From contig NZ_FSRB01000001.1 of assembly GCF_900129635.1 (NCBI RefSeq), forward strand, positions 3,015,501 through 3,079,500: 64,000 bases of DNA. Reading direction: 5' to 3'. Positions 27,512 through 36,526 of the stretch are shown in pieces (the first letter of the stretch is position 1; every line of letters starts with the position of its first letter). A program made the position numbers and the translations under genes. Under the pieces are notes generated by a model that saw nothing but the letters and a program-made list of their open reading frames with translations, had not been told where the DNA came from and did not search any database. This DNA comes from Singulisphaera sp. GP187. GTDB taxonomy: Bacteria; Planctomycetota; Planctomycetia; Isosphaerales; Isosphaeraceae.

Positions 27512-28124
27512 TTATTTGGGTTTTTCGGAACGCTTCCACGCAACGCGGTCACGCTGTAATTGGCACTGACGCTCCCGCTCGCGAAGGATCGGCATGATCT
27601 CGTCCATCGTCGCCGACCCGTTGGCCACCATTCCCAGCAGGCTAAACGTATACTTGTTGGGGCGATTTCATGCAGGAATGTGCATTAGCGTGACGCTGAT
27701 CACGGCGACGTAGAAGCTCAATAGCACACCCTCGCGGCTGTGACTGATCAGATGATCGAACCGCGCGTAGCTTTTCAGACAGCGGAAAAACAGTTCAACT
27801 TGCGCAGAGTTTCTGGATCGAGAGGAATTTTTGGGCTTGTCGGGTTTGGCTGAAATCCTCGATCGTCCTGAGGGTCCGCAGAGTGGGGTTGAAGAAGGCC
27901 AGGAGCATGGCAACGAAGACGTCGTCGAGGAAGAGGTCGCGATTGCCGTGGGGGTCCTGGTCGCGAAGTTGTGCGATGAGCCGTTCGATCGAATGGATGT
28001 GCTTGGCCCCGACCACTTGATCGGGCCAGATGGGCAAATCACGAGAGAGACACCCCGGCGCCCCGACCCGTTCGGGTCGCTGGGAAGGGGGAGTGCCAAC
28101 CAGGGGTGGTTTCTTGGCCGCCAT
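27512..28124 (-). pseudogene. IS4 family transposase, internally deleted
   Basis: The N-terminal part starts at 28124 (MAAKKPP) and reads through AKHIHSIERLIAQLRDQDPHGNRDLF and LDDVFVAMLLAFFNPTLRTLRTIEDFSQT. Near 27800 it jumps, in another frame, to VELFFRCLKSYARFDHLISHSREGVLLSFYVAVI, which is the C-terminal catalytic-Glu region of IS4-type enzymes. It ends RERERQCQLQRDRVAWKRSEKPK at 27512. The central catalytic region (about 200 residues) is gone. It is a dead remnant. Confidence 0.8.
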
Positions 28125-28299
28125 GACGAATACTGTGGCCGACCGTACCCAAAAGCGCAAGAGAAGATTTGATGAAGATCGATCCCGGACACTATTGCTG
28201 AATCTGCCAGCGTTCTGCCAGCGGAGCGGGCTCAATTCCGGAACGATTCAAGGGTGGGTCTATAAGCGGACCCGCAGGGGCGCCATTGAGGGGCGCGAC

Positions 28300-28697
28300 G
28301 AGTCGGGGGACCGCCCAGATACCCGCCGAGGATCCGCCGCTTCCAACGGGATGCGGCCTCGTAGCGGGCGTCGAGGATCAAGGCCCTGCGGACGGTCCCG
28401 CCACATCTGCAACTCGTCGTCGAGCGCGGCGGCGGCCCGGCTGACCCGGGTGCTGGTGACCTCCAGACCGCAGTGTTGCTCGGTGATGGCAGCCACTTTG
28501 CGGGTCGAGGCGCCCTGCAAGTGCATCTCGGCGACGGCCAGCTTCACGTCCCACTCGTTGCGGCCACCAACCTCCAGGGCGGACGGGTAAAACTCGACCC
28601 CGTGAGCCTGGGGGACGGCGACGGTCAGCGGCCCGAGCCAGTGTGGAGTGTCTTGGGCCTGAAGCCATTGGCATATCCGCCGGTGAGGGTGCCTCAA
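28300..28697 (-). pseudogene. IS256 (mutator-type) transposase fragment
   Basis: Only an internal N-terminal piece is left: EFYPSALEVGGRNEWDVKLAVAEMHLQGASTRKVAAITEQHCGLEVTSTRVSRAAAALDDELQMWRDRP (given here as the recognisable domain; key motif STRKVAAITEQ). The catalytic core is missing. The same family occurs at 58459-59782. Confidence 0.8.
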
Positions 28698-28751
28698 AGT
28701 GGCGAGACGGCGAGTTCGCTTTCCGCAGCCGAACCCCGTGCGAGGCGGCTG

Positions 28752-29833
28752 TTAGAGCGCCTCACAGTGGCATAGCATACGCCGCACGGTCCTGGAACCA
28801 TCCGGCGATGTTTTCTGGGGGCACATCATGCAAGGCCGAACCGAACGTCGCATAGACCGCCTCCGTCGTTCGGGCCGCCGCCGGCCTCATCGCACCCTTG
28901 ACCTTCGAAAACATCTCCTCAATCGGTGTCAGCCGACATGCCGCCATTTTGGCGGCCCCCGAACCGATGGAAATGCACACTTGCTACCACTCAGTAGAAT
29001 GGAACTCGCTATTTTCAGAGCAGGCCCGGACTCCACGGCGGCAATGGTACCACCTCCGCTCCGGCCCCTCGACGGCCTCGATTGCATCTTCCGACAGGTG
29101 CGGCTTGAGATTGTCCCAGATCACCGCGTCTCCCGACTTCAACTCCGGGCCCAACACCTGTTCCACGTAGGCCTCGAACACGTCGGTGTTGGTGGCACCC
29201 GGGAAGGCCAGCGTCGCCGTCACCCCGGAGAGGCGCATCCCGCTGGTCAGCGTGATCGACTCCCAGTGCCCGGGCGTCGTGGCGTAGACGCGCTGGCCCA
29301 CCGGGGCGCGGCCGTAAGTCCGGGTCATCGCCGTGTTGGCCCCGCATTCGTCCACGAAAACCAGGCGTTCCGGGTCCACGCCAGCGAGTCGCTCGCAGAA
29401 TTCGCGGCGCTGCTCCTGGGCACGGGGCACCTTCTTCTTGCGCGGCAGCCCCAAATTGCTCAAGGCACGCGAGATGGTCATCAGGCTGCACGAGAGGCCG
29501 AGTCGTTGTCGGCATTCCCCGAGCGTGGCATCGGGCTGCTGGCGGATCAATTCCCGAGGCCGTTCCAGGCCCTCTGGCCCGAGCACGGCGGGATTGCCAA
29601 CGCCCTGCGGTCTGGGATCGACCGAGCCGGTCGTGCGATGGAGTTGGAGCAAGCATGTGACGAAGGGGAGACTAACCAGGAACCGGTTCGCGAACTGGCG
29701 TACCGATCCGTCACCGCGCTTGGATCGTCTCGAGGATCCGCTGTCGGAGATCCTCAGAATAGGGTGTCATCGGCCACCTCCTTACCGTGACTTCCTCTCA
29801 AACCCCGTGCCATTCAACTGTTCGGCGCTCTAG
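28752..29833 (-). mobile_element. IS630 family element, disrupted
   Basis: The ends share TAGAGCGCC in inverted orientation (TTAGAGCGCCTCAC at the left, GGCGCTCTAGC at the right). They resemble the ends of the IS630 copy at 37578-38591, so the two are related. TA lies at both junctions, as expected for this family. Confidence 0.7.
28762..29770 (-). pseudogene. IS630 family transposase, frameshifted and interrupted
   Basis: Starting at 29770 (MTPYSEDLRQRILETIQAR) the frame breaks after about 17 codons. It resumes as SVRQFANRFLVSLPFVTCLLQLHRTTGS, then gives LVFVDECGANTAMTRTYGRAP (first Asp) and VIWDNLKPH (second Asp). After VPLPPWSPGL, in a shifted frame, about 75 bp of foreign or duplicated sequence intervene before LTPIEEMFSKVKGAMRPAAARTTEAVY (catalytic Glu) and the end at 28762. 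The intervening bases include an imperfect palindrome near 28940 (CCGCCATTTTGGCGG). Confidence 0.82.
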
Positions 29834-29992
29834 CTAACGCGAGGGGCATCTTCTCGCACCTATCCCACCCGGCCATGAGAGCGGCCCCTTTTCACCAAAA
29901 GTGATACTGCTGGCGAATTCCCTCCAGGGCGGCAGTCCCATACAATTTGATAGTATGCTCCCTGTCGCAACAGCGCTTCTTGAGGTCGCTCC
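29834..29992. other. Short spacer between transposon remnants
   Basis: About 160 bp with no coding sense. It may be the 5' end of the IS1182-like element that follows. Confidence 0.35.
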
Positions 29993-30650
29993 GTGTCGCT
30001 CGATCTCCGACTTGTCCCGCCCGTCCTCGAAAATACCGCCCGCGTCGCCCGTCTCGCCTTCCCCGAGGGGAATCCATACCTCCGACTCCGCGACGAACTC
30101 GGCACCCTCTTCCACGACGCCGACTTCGCCGACCTCTACCCCCTCGAAGGGTAACCGGCCCTCGAGCCTTGGCGGTTGGCTGTACTTCAATTCCGTGGGG
30201 ACCTCTCCGACCACCCGGCCGCTGATGCCGTCCGCGCGAGGATCGACTGGAAGTACCTCCTCGGCCTCGAACTGACCGACCCGGGGTTCGGCGCATCCGT
30301 CCTCTCCGACTCGAGAGGCTGCTGGCCCGCTGCAAAGCCTTGGGGCTGCTCAAGGCTCGCGGTCGGTACGCACCCACTCAACCCATGTGCTGGCACGCGT
30401 TTTCGCCACAAATCGGTTAGGCTGCGCGATCGAGACGTTGCACCACGCACTCAACAGCCTGGCCGTCGCCGCTCCCAAGTGGCTCCGCGACCACAGCCCC
30501 TCCGAGTGGGTCGACCGTTCCGCCGACGCCCCGACGAATCCCGGCTCCCGACTGCGCAAGGGAATCGGCAGGCGTACGCCTGTCGAGTCGGCGAGGATGG
30601 CCATGCGATTCTAGCCCACTTCGGCCGGATGAAGGTCTTGCGTTATCCCA
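29993..30650 (+). pseudogene. IS1182 family transposase remnant
   Basis: A GTG at 29993 opens VSLDLRLVPPVLENTARVARLAFPEGNPYLRLRDELG, ending at a stop after DLYPLEG. A shifted frame continues with PWRLAVLQFRGDLSDHPAADAVRARIDWKYLLGLELTDPGF, the well-conserved N-terminal block of IS1182 transposases. Only decayed sequence follows until the duplicated peptide cassette begins at 30659. The catalytic domain is absent. The cassette may have been inserted into, or recombined onto, this remnant. Confidence 0.82.
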
Positions 30651-31011
30651 GTGACGAGCTGGTCTCATCACCTTTTCGTCCGCAACATTCAGATATAACC
30701 TCGAAACCGAAATGAGAAGCGAGGCCCGTCCAGAGGGTCGCCGCCTTCGACATGCCCGCGCCTGCGATCGGCGGAAATTTGAAAAGCTGTGGCTCCGTCT
30801 CGTGCGCCAGTTCAAAAATCAAAAAAAAAGCGATAGAGCAAACGCACGTAATTCCATGTCAGCGAATGACCTACAACGGTCGTTCCCAATCGCCGGAAAT
30901 GCCGGATCCAGGATCACGCCAGATTTTACTTGCCATTGCCACTCTTTCTTGTCAACATCCGAACTCGTGGGAGAAACTTGCTTTCACAGCACTTCTTAAT
31001 GGAGAAAACCC

Positions 31012-31287
31012 ATGATTCTCAAGCTTCGGACGGCGCCCGCAATCCTCGCGATTGCACTCTGTGGCTATGCCATGCTTCCCGCCACAGGAACCCGCGCAGA
31101 GATTCGCGGCGCACAGAGTGGCACCAAATGCTCCACAACGAAATCAACTAAGTGTACCGGCAACACCCAATGCACAGGCAGCAACGACCATTGTAGTGGG
31201 AGCGGTGCCCTGAAGTGCTTCTCGCAGGGTACAGGGCAATGTAGCAATTCGGGTTGCACCGCGGAACCGACGTATTCTTGCTCCTGA
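31012..31287 (+). CDS. Secreted Cys-rich peptide, copy 2 (operonic)
   Basis: A 91-residue peptide with the same signal region as copy 1 and eight core cysteines at 40, 48, 54, 61, 69, 77, 82 and 90. The core is rich in Gly, Ser and Thr. Differences from copy 1 in the core are S38T, D49T, S52T, A53Q, L57S, E59D, T68K, E74T, L75G, P80S, T84A, T86P and F88Y. At codon level 14 codons differ in amino acid and 3 are silent across the gene. EIRGA at 30-34 could be a Gly-Ala-type processing site, with Ile at -4. GGAG lies eight bases before the ATG. Three genes for an exported LolA-like protein, a C39/rhodanese fusion and a MauE-like protein follow. Confidence 0.8.
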   Translation: MILKLRTAPAILAIALCGYAMLPATGTRAEIRGAQSGTKCSTTKSTKCTGNTQCTGSNDHCSGSGALKCFSQGTGQCSNSGCTAEPTYSCS

Positions 31288-31540
31288 TGCCATAGCGTCA
31301 CGGCGTAGCCCGTTTCGTTGACTCCGCAGATCGTTCATCGCAAGACATTGGTTATTCGAGACTTGCTACAGTTTCACAGCTTCGCACGGACTTCCTCTTG
31401 ATGTCTGCATGTTTCGACCCCCCATTAGTCTTACGTTGAGGACGGTAGACGTGATAACGAAGTAGTAAGGCCGTGACATAATCGGCTCAAACGCTTAAGC
31501 ATTCGGGATGCGACGGGTTCCATTAGTGACTGCGTAGCCC

Positions 31541-31575
31541 AGCCGAGGCGCCAAGCACACCTTGCGGCCTCGGCT
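31541..31575 (+). terminator. Conserved hairpin after peptide copy 2
   Basis: Identical to 9006-9040: a 9-bp perfect stem AGCCGAGGC/GCCTCGGCT. It lies 254 bp after the peptide stop and 142 bp before the next start. If it ends or pauses transcription, it could set a high peptide-to-machinery ratio; this is inference. Confidence 0.4.
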
Positions 31576-31716
31576 CTCGTTCACCGTTGATCGGAAGACT
31601 ACTGAGTGATCGAATCAGACTAATTACAAAGCTGTTGGAAATGCCAGTGAACTGCGGCATCGAGCGTTGTCGCTTAACGAATCAAAGACCCTCCAGCTCC
31701 GAAAGGGCCCACCATC

Positions 31717-32856
31717 GTGAATAAGTCCGCCCTGATCGCCACGTTCTCCTTCCTTGCAACCTGTTCCTTGGCGGTCGGACAGGACATGAAACCTGACATG
31801 AAACTCCTGTTAAAACGATGCATTGCGGCACAGTCGGCCGTCGACCGCTCCTCGATGAAAGTCACCACTGAAATCACGTTGGACTATCCCGATCAACGCC
31901 CAAAAAAACAACGGTCCGAGATCCTCCTTCAACGCGACAGTAACCGATTCAACATCACTGGGGCGCATTCATACCTGGACGTTGGCCAAAACAACTCGTA
32001 CTCTTTCCGTACGCTAGAGAACAGCGATTACTACACGACCTACCAGGTTAGACGAGGGTCCGAGGTTGCCAAGTCGGGGCTCATTGCCAAGAAGGAGCGC
32101 GACAAGTTTGGCAAGCAATCTCTAGAAGCCGCCATTTACGGTGGCCCACTCGACGGACAAGTCGCAGGTTCGGACAGCAAGCGGATTGCGGAAATGCTGC
32201 TTGACGCATCCGGAACGAAGATGCGCAGTCAGGAGTCGATAAGTGAATCCACATGCGAAGTCGTCGAAGGCCGTACTCGATACGGCACCATCACCATGTG
32301 GATCGCACCCGATTTTGGCTACACCTGTGTCAAGTTTGTCGTAGATCGGACGGGCAACGACCTCTGGAATGGCACAGCAATCTCGCATCAACCTCTATGG
32401 TCTCCGTCAGGCAAGGCCGATGATTTACGCCCTATCACTCGGTGTCTCAGTGTTCTAGATAATGTTCGTGTCGAAAAGATTGGCGATCATTTTGTCCCAA
32501 CACAAGGGCGTTATACAGAATCCATATATCGGAATCGCGGCAAAACCGTCAACGACGTTTATGTTTATCAGCGAACTGACATTCTTTTTAGTCCGACTTT
32601 TGCAACAGGCACCTTTGATTCAGACCTTCCTGTAGGATCAACAGTCGATCTCTTGGATGAATCTGAAAGTGGTGTTCAATATCGGTGGGACGGCAAAAAC
32701 GCTGAAGTTGCATTTGATGACTATAGTGGCCCAAAAGGCTCGTTCGAAAGTAATTTCACTCTCTTCAATCTCATGGTTGCCATTATCGTCTTGGCAATCT
32801 TGATCGGTCTATATGTTTGGTTCCACTCCAGGAAACCCATGTCCGGCAAAGAGTAG
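31717..32856 (+). CDS. Exported, C-terminally anchored LolA-like protein
   Basis: The GTG start is supported by GAAAGGG nine bases upstream. The 379-residue product has a signal peptide (MNKSALIATFSFLATCSLAVGQ). A large periplasmic domain resembles planctomycete LolA/LolB-fold proteins (VTTEITLDYPDQRPKKQRSEILLQRDSNRFNI, CEVVEGRTRYGTITMWIAPDFGYTCVKF). A C-terminal membrane helix (about 349-369, LFNLMVAIIVLAILIGLYVWF) ends in a short basic tail. It should therefore face the periplasm while anchored in the inner membrane. LolA folds bind acyl chains or hydrophobic ligands; here it may act as a peptide chaperone or receptor, which is speculation. Its base composition is visibly less GC-rich than the polysaccharide genes. 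Confidence 0.65.
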   Translation: MNKSALIATFSFLATCSLAVGQDMKPDMKLLLKRCIAAQSAVDRSSMKVTTEITLDYPDQRPKKQRSEILLQRDSNRFNITGAHSYLDVGQNNSYSFRTLENSDYYTTYQVRRGSEVAKSGLIAKKERDKFGKQSLEAAIYGGPLDGQVAGSDSKRIAEMLLDASGTKMRSQESISESTCEVVEGRTRYGTITMWIAPDFGYTCVKFVVDRTGNDLWNGTAISHQPLWSPSGKADDLRPITRCLSVLDNVRVEKIGDHFVPTQGRYTESIYRNRGKTVNDVYVYQRTDILFSPTFATGTFDSDLPVGSTVDLLDESESGVQYRWDGKNAEVAFDDYSGPKGSFESNFTLFNLMVAIIVLAILIGLYVWFHSRKPMSGKE

Positions 32857-33342
32857 CTGCTCCTGCATTTCCGTGGGTGACCATTCGACACCCTCTATAT
32901 CCGCAGGGTGTAACTACTCGCTTCAGCCAGACATTCAATCCAACCGTGCTTGGCACTCAACCATTTAGGACCATTGATGTTCTGCCTCGCGGGCCCAAAA
33001 CCCTCTGAAACCACTGGACGTTCCGGGTCCTGCCAAATGTTCTTGGGACGGTACTGAGAATATAAGTCGAAAGTTGGTCCCCTTCCGACTTAAATCACCG
33101 TGCCATGAGCACTTGGTATTCGCAGATAAATCTTTGGCCTGTAACGAGATACGGAAAGTCGACTGAGGACTTGAATCCCCACTGAATCCGGTAGTTACAC
33201 CCATATGCGCACCACCGACTAAGGCATCCGGCCTGAGAAAATCATCCGAGGATCTCCGGGCCAAACCCAATATCCTTCTTTATTGCGGCCCAGGTGGTAC
33301 AGAACAGCTCTCACGTTGGAAAGCCTAGAGAGAAACAGAGCC
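32857..33342. other. Gap within the peptide locus, with one hairpin
   Basis: About 490 bp without a convincing gene. TAAGTCG (33063-33069) and CGACTTA (33086-33092) form a 7-bp stem with a 16-nt loop. The gap suggests that the C39/rhodanese gene may have its own promoter. It could also be the site of a lost small gene; no Cys-rich frame was found in it. Confidence 0.45.
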
Positions 33343-34563
33343 ATGCCTATCTCATGCCGTACCCGCCCAGGATGGAAATCCATGAGGCTGACAATTGACC
33401 ACGGGCCATACAAGGGCACTCGCGCACATCGCCTGATGATAATCACCATGTTTATCGTTTTGAGTTCCGTCAGTTCGCTCAGAGCAGAGGTGCCTCCGAA
33501 GAACACTCGCATCTCGACGTCGCAGCAGACTTATTCCACTTACTGCGGCATCCAATCCCTTCACCGAGCGATGCTTTCGCTCGACATGAATCTTCCCTTC
33601 GAGTCTCTTGTAGTTCGAAGGTATATTGGGACCCAGAAAGGAAGTTCCTTGTCGGAACTGCGCCTCGCGGCCAAGGAGAATGGCCTTTATACACTTCCAC
33701 TCTACCATGCTACCACCACAAGCCTGAGCGTGGTTACGAATCCCACGCTCTTGCATGTTAAGTCGGATCCTGGAAACCGCGATTTCGATCACTGGGTCCT
33801 TTTCATGGGCATCGAGAAGGGTACGGCCCGGATCTGCGACGGTTTCAAGCCAATGCAATTGGTCACTCTAGCCGATCTCGGAGCAATCTGGGATGGGAAT
33901 GGTTTGGTTGTTTCTAACAAACCAATTTCCGCGTCAATGTATTATGCGGTATCCGTTGTACTCTACGGTTGCTACCTCGTCTTGGCGCTGATTTGCCTCA
34001 AGTTTCTCAGGCAACTTGAGGCGAGAATCGCCGGATCATTCTCTCAGCACTCCAGTTCGTTTCTGAAGAACAGCCTTGCGACGGCACAGCAAGCTGGTGT
34101 TTTGTTGGCACTCCCGACACTGCTCGTGATGGGCTATAATGCCCTCCTCCCGCAAGGTTTCCTGGCAAGCCACCCGGCAATTGAATCAATTCAATCCCAT
34201 TATGTATTCACCGCCTTTTATCACGTGAACATAACCCGAGTTTCGAAACACCTGAAGGCCGGAGACGTCGTTTTTGTAGATGCCCGCTTTCTGGAAGATT
34301 ACGAGCGTGGGCATTTGCCTCGAGCGATCAACATTCCTCCTAATTCCACAACGTCGCAATGCGCTCAGCTTCTCACGCGTGTAGGCCCACGCACACCAAT
34401 CGTAATCTACTGCCAAAGCCTGACATGTCCATTCAGTAAGCTCATTGGGAAGAAGTTGCACGAGCTTGGGTTTGAGAATCTCAGTATTTTCGACGGTGGC
34501 TGGATGAATTGGAAAGAGCATACGGATGCATTACAGGGCGAGATGCGGGACCGCGAAAGTTAA
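33343..34563 (+). CDS. C39-like thiol peptidase fused through a membrane domain to a rhodanese
   Basis: The product, 406 residues from the ATG at 33343 (33382, preceded by AGGA, is also possible), starts with a signal or anchor segment (LMIITMFIVLSSVSSLRA). The first domain (about 50-190) is C39-like: Cys68 in TYCGIQSLHRAM, His150 in FDHWVLFMG and Asp166 in ICDGFKP form a full catalytic triad. Two membrane segments follow (about 200-221 and 250-270). The last domain is a rhodanese: VVFVDARFLEDYERGHLPRAINIP, then the active-site loop YCQSLTCPFS with Cys357 and a second Cys362, then IFDGGWMNW. C39 enzymes remove leader peptides from exported peptides; rhodanese folds do sulfur or thiol chemistry. 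Both domains should face outside the cytoplasm. A role in processing the peptide at 31012 is inference. Confidence 0.8.
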   Translation: MPISCRTRPGWKSMRLTIDHGPYKGTRAHRLMIITMFIVLSSVSSLRAEVPPKNTRISTSQQTYSTYCGIQSLHRAMLSLDMNLPFESLVVRRYIGTQKGSSLSELRLAAKENGLYTLPLYHATTTSLSVVTNPTLLHVKSDPGNRDFDHWVLFMGIEKGTARICDGFKPMQLVTLADLGAIWDGNGLVVSNKPISASMYYAVSVVLYGCYLVLALICLKFLRQLEARIAGSFSQHSSSFLKNSLATAQQAGVLLALPTLLVMGYNALLPQGFLASHPAIESIQSHYVFTAFYHVNITRVSKHLKAGDVVFVDARFLEDYERGHLPRAINIPPNSTTSQCAQLLTRVGPRTPIVIYCQSLTCPFSKLIGKKLHELGFENLSIFDGGWMNWKEHTDALQGEMRDRES

Positions 34564-34599
34564 CGCAAAACCAAGGCAAGTCATTTTGAGGAGCAAACC

Positions 34600-35091
34600 A
34601 TGTCAGACTTCTCTGCCGTTAGGACTGGTCTCGTCCGTGGAGAGTTCAGCTTGCTTACCACGGATGGAATCTCTGCGCTGGCTTCCATCCTGCGAGTTGC
34701 ATTGGGAGGCGTTTTGTTGGTGAGCAGTTTTTGGAAACTTTATCAGCCGTACGAGTTTTTGACGGTCATCTACGACTACGATCTCGTTGGTGCCTATCTC
34801 GGGCTGTTCATGGCTATTCTATTGCCGTGGTTTGAGCTTGCACTCGGTCTGGCCCTGATGATGAATATTATGGAGCGGGGTGCACTGCTCCTCGGAAGCA
34901 TGCTTCTGGGAGTATTTACCACCGTTCAAGCGATCTCGCTGTGGCGAGGCTTGAATATCACGTGTGGCTGCTTCGGTTCGCAGGGAGAACCGATTGGATA
35001 CAGGGGTCTCACATTTGGTGTGTTGGCTTTTACGGCTTCACTCTTTTTAGTTCTTCGATCCCACTGCCAGCCGCATATCGATGCGAACTAA
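34600..35091 (+). CDS. MauE/DoxX-like redox-associated membrane protein
   Basis: The 163-residue protein has four membrane segments (about 23-46, 62-84, 90-112 and 131-152) and the motif ITCGCFG in the loop before the last one, a hallmark of MauE-type proteins and near relatives. GAGGAG precedes the ATG and the gap to the C39/rhodanese gene is 36 bp, so the two are co-transcribed. MauE is needed for disulfide formation in the small subunit of methylamine dehydrogenase. Here the obvious disulfide-rich candidate is the eight-cysteine peptide upstream. No mau structural genes are present. The product probably passes reducing equivalents between periplasmic thiols and the membrane quinone pool; this is inference. 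Confidence 0.85.
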   Translation: MSDFSAVRTGLVRGEFSLLTTDGISALASILRVALGGVLLVSSFWKLYQPYEFLTVIYDYDLVGAYLGLFMAILLPWFELALGLALMMNIMERGALLLGSMLLGVFTTVQAISLWRGLNITCGCFGSQGEPIGYRGLTFGVLAFTASLFLVLRSHCQPHIDAN

Positions 35092-35159
35092 CATCGGGGG
35101 TACGACGTGCCACCGGGCAGCAGTCAGAACGCCCTTTGGAGCGTCGAAGCCGGGTAACG

Positions 35160-35186
35160 CCTTCCGATCCGACGTGGGTCGGAAGG
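35160..35186 (+). terminator. Strong hairpin after the MauE-like gene
   Basis: CCTTCCGATCC pairs with GGGTCGGAAGG around a 5-nt loop, about 70 bp after the stop codon. The T-run is missing, but its position at the end of the gene set suggests a terminator. Confidence 0.55.
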
Positions 35187-35701
35187 TGGGGTCGTGTGAT
35201 AACCGACGACGGAACACGAACCGACTGAACTGATTAGATTCCAGGCTCGCTGATCATATGCAGGATCAGAGATGTGCAAATAGCGATCGAGCAGTTTTCG
35301 GGGCAGCCTGCCAAACTATTCACGGTTTTCGATGTGATACGTGACTCCCAGATCAAGTGCATCCCATGACCCCGAACGGACGCTGCAGGACTCGACTATC
35401 TCCAATGCTATTCTCCTCGATCCGCTTTGAGGAAGGCCCACGATATGCAGACTGGTCTGTTGGAAAACCGCTCATACGATTCGGCGAGAGTAGAGTTCCA
35501 TGCAACACACTTCCCCTGCCTTCATTCCGGTTAGTCATAGCAAGACTGGAATCGGCCGTCGAGGTCAATCCCCTGAGGAGTGCCTCGGATTGAACAATGA
35601 ATTAAACAATCGCATCGTTAATCGGGATTGGGTGCACGACTGCAATCAGAACGTCAGGAATCACGCAAGCGTGCGGAAGTACACGAGTTCAGGAACATCA
35701 T
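35187..35701. other. Gap before the GT2 gene, no gene recognised
   Basis: About 515 bp. Short frames without family features. It must include the promoter of the glycosyltransferase at 35702. Confidence 0.45.
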
Positions 35702-36526
35702 ATGTGTTATATTGATGCAATGGAAGAATCGGGGGACGGGCCAGTGATCTCAGTCATCATTCCGGTGCTCGACGCGTTGGACGATCTGCCAGGTCTCTTG
35801 GACGCATTGCTGCGGCAATCTCTCCCGATAGGACGGTTCGAAGTGATTTTCGTTGATAATGGATCGACCGACGGATCGCTTGACTGGCTGGCACTGAATT
35901 GTCGGGCGGGGGTTCGGTTCCTCTGTTGCCATGATCGCCGTGGATCGTACGCGGCGCGCAATGTTGGACTCAACTCTGCCCGCTCTGAAAACTTAGCATT
36001 CACTGACTCTGATGGACGTCCCGACCCGAACTGGCTCGAAGCGGGACTCAAGGCGCTGACTTCCGCGCCGCGCGTCGCAGGGTCGATTGAACTTGTGCAC
36101 TCCGAATTCCCCTCCATCAACGAATTCGTGGACGCCGGGCGGTTCCTTCGCCAGCGACGTTTCGTAAGTGAAGGCTTCGGCGCGACGGCCAACCTGTTCG
36201 TGCATCGCGAGGTTTTCGATCGTATCGGGGCTTTTGAGGAGCGGTTGATTTCCGGCGGCGACCACGAGTTTGGGCAGAGGGCGACTGCCACGGGTTTCCC
36301 AATCATCTACGCGGCTGATACGATCGTTCGACATCCCTGCCGGAAGACGTTGCGAAGCGTCTCCAAGAAGGCCTTTCGAGTAGGCTTCGGATTCGGTCAA
36401 TCGATGGGACTACCCAACAAGTCCATGCTCCGCTCCTCCTTCAGCCGAGTCACAGATCGCGTTAAGCTCTCCAGCGGAGAGGCCTTGAAAAACGGCAGAA
36501 AACGGCCCTCGGACCGTTCCGCATGA
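35702..36526 (+). CDS. GT2 family glycosyltransferase
   Basis: The 274-residue GT-A enzyme begins near VISVIIPVLDALDDLPGLLDALLRQ. It shows the nucleotide-binding EVIFVDNGSTDGSLDW, the metal-binding stretch ENLAFTDSDGRPDPNWLEAG and a later ISGGDHEFGQRATATGFPIIYAADTIVRHPCRKT that includes the usual acidic residue. AGGAA lies upstream of the ATG. The C-terminus is short, and the stop overlaps a second start (ATGA) of a small membrane ORF that may be its lost C-terminal helix. The sugar is unknown. It could serve the same glycan as the genes at 11015-21264. Confidence 0.88.
   Translation: MCYIDAMEESGDGPVISVIIPVLDALDDLPGLLDALLRQSLPIGRFEVIFVDNGSTDGSLDWLALNCRAGVRFLCCHDRRGSYAARNVGLNSARSENLAFTDSDGRPDPNWLEAGLKALTSAPRVAGSIELVHSEFPSINEFVDAGRFLRQRRFVSEGFGATANLFVHREVFDRIGAFEERLISGGDHEFGQRATATGFPIIYAADTIVRHPCRKTLRSVSKKAFRVGFGFGQSMGLPNKSMLRSSFSRVTDRVKLSSGEALKNGRKRPSDRSA

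Larger units (their letters stand above)
30659..31616 (+). repeat. 958-bp duplicated segment, copy 2 (Cys-rich peptide cassette)
   Basis: This partner of 8125-9081 shares the same start (CTGGTCTCATC) and end (GATCGAATC). Beyond 31616 the sequence continues into the leader of the LolA-like gene, so this copy is in its operonic context while copy 1 is cut off. The one-base length difference is an extra A in the run near 30824. Confidence 0.95.

Noticed and set aside
34600..35091. Methylamine dehydrogenase maturation
   Set aside because: Only the MauE-like gene is present; no mau structural or accessory genes are nearby.
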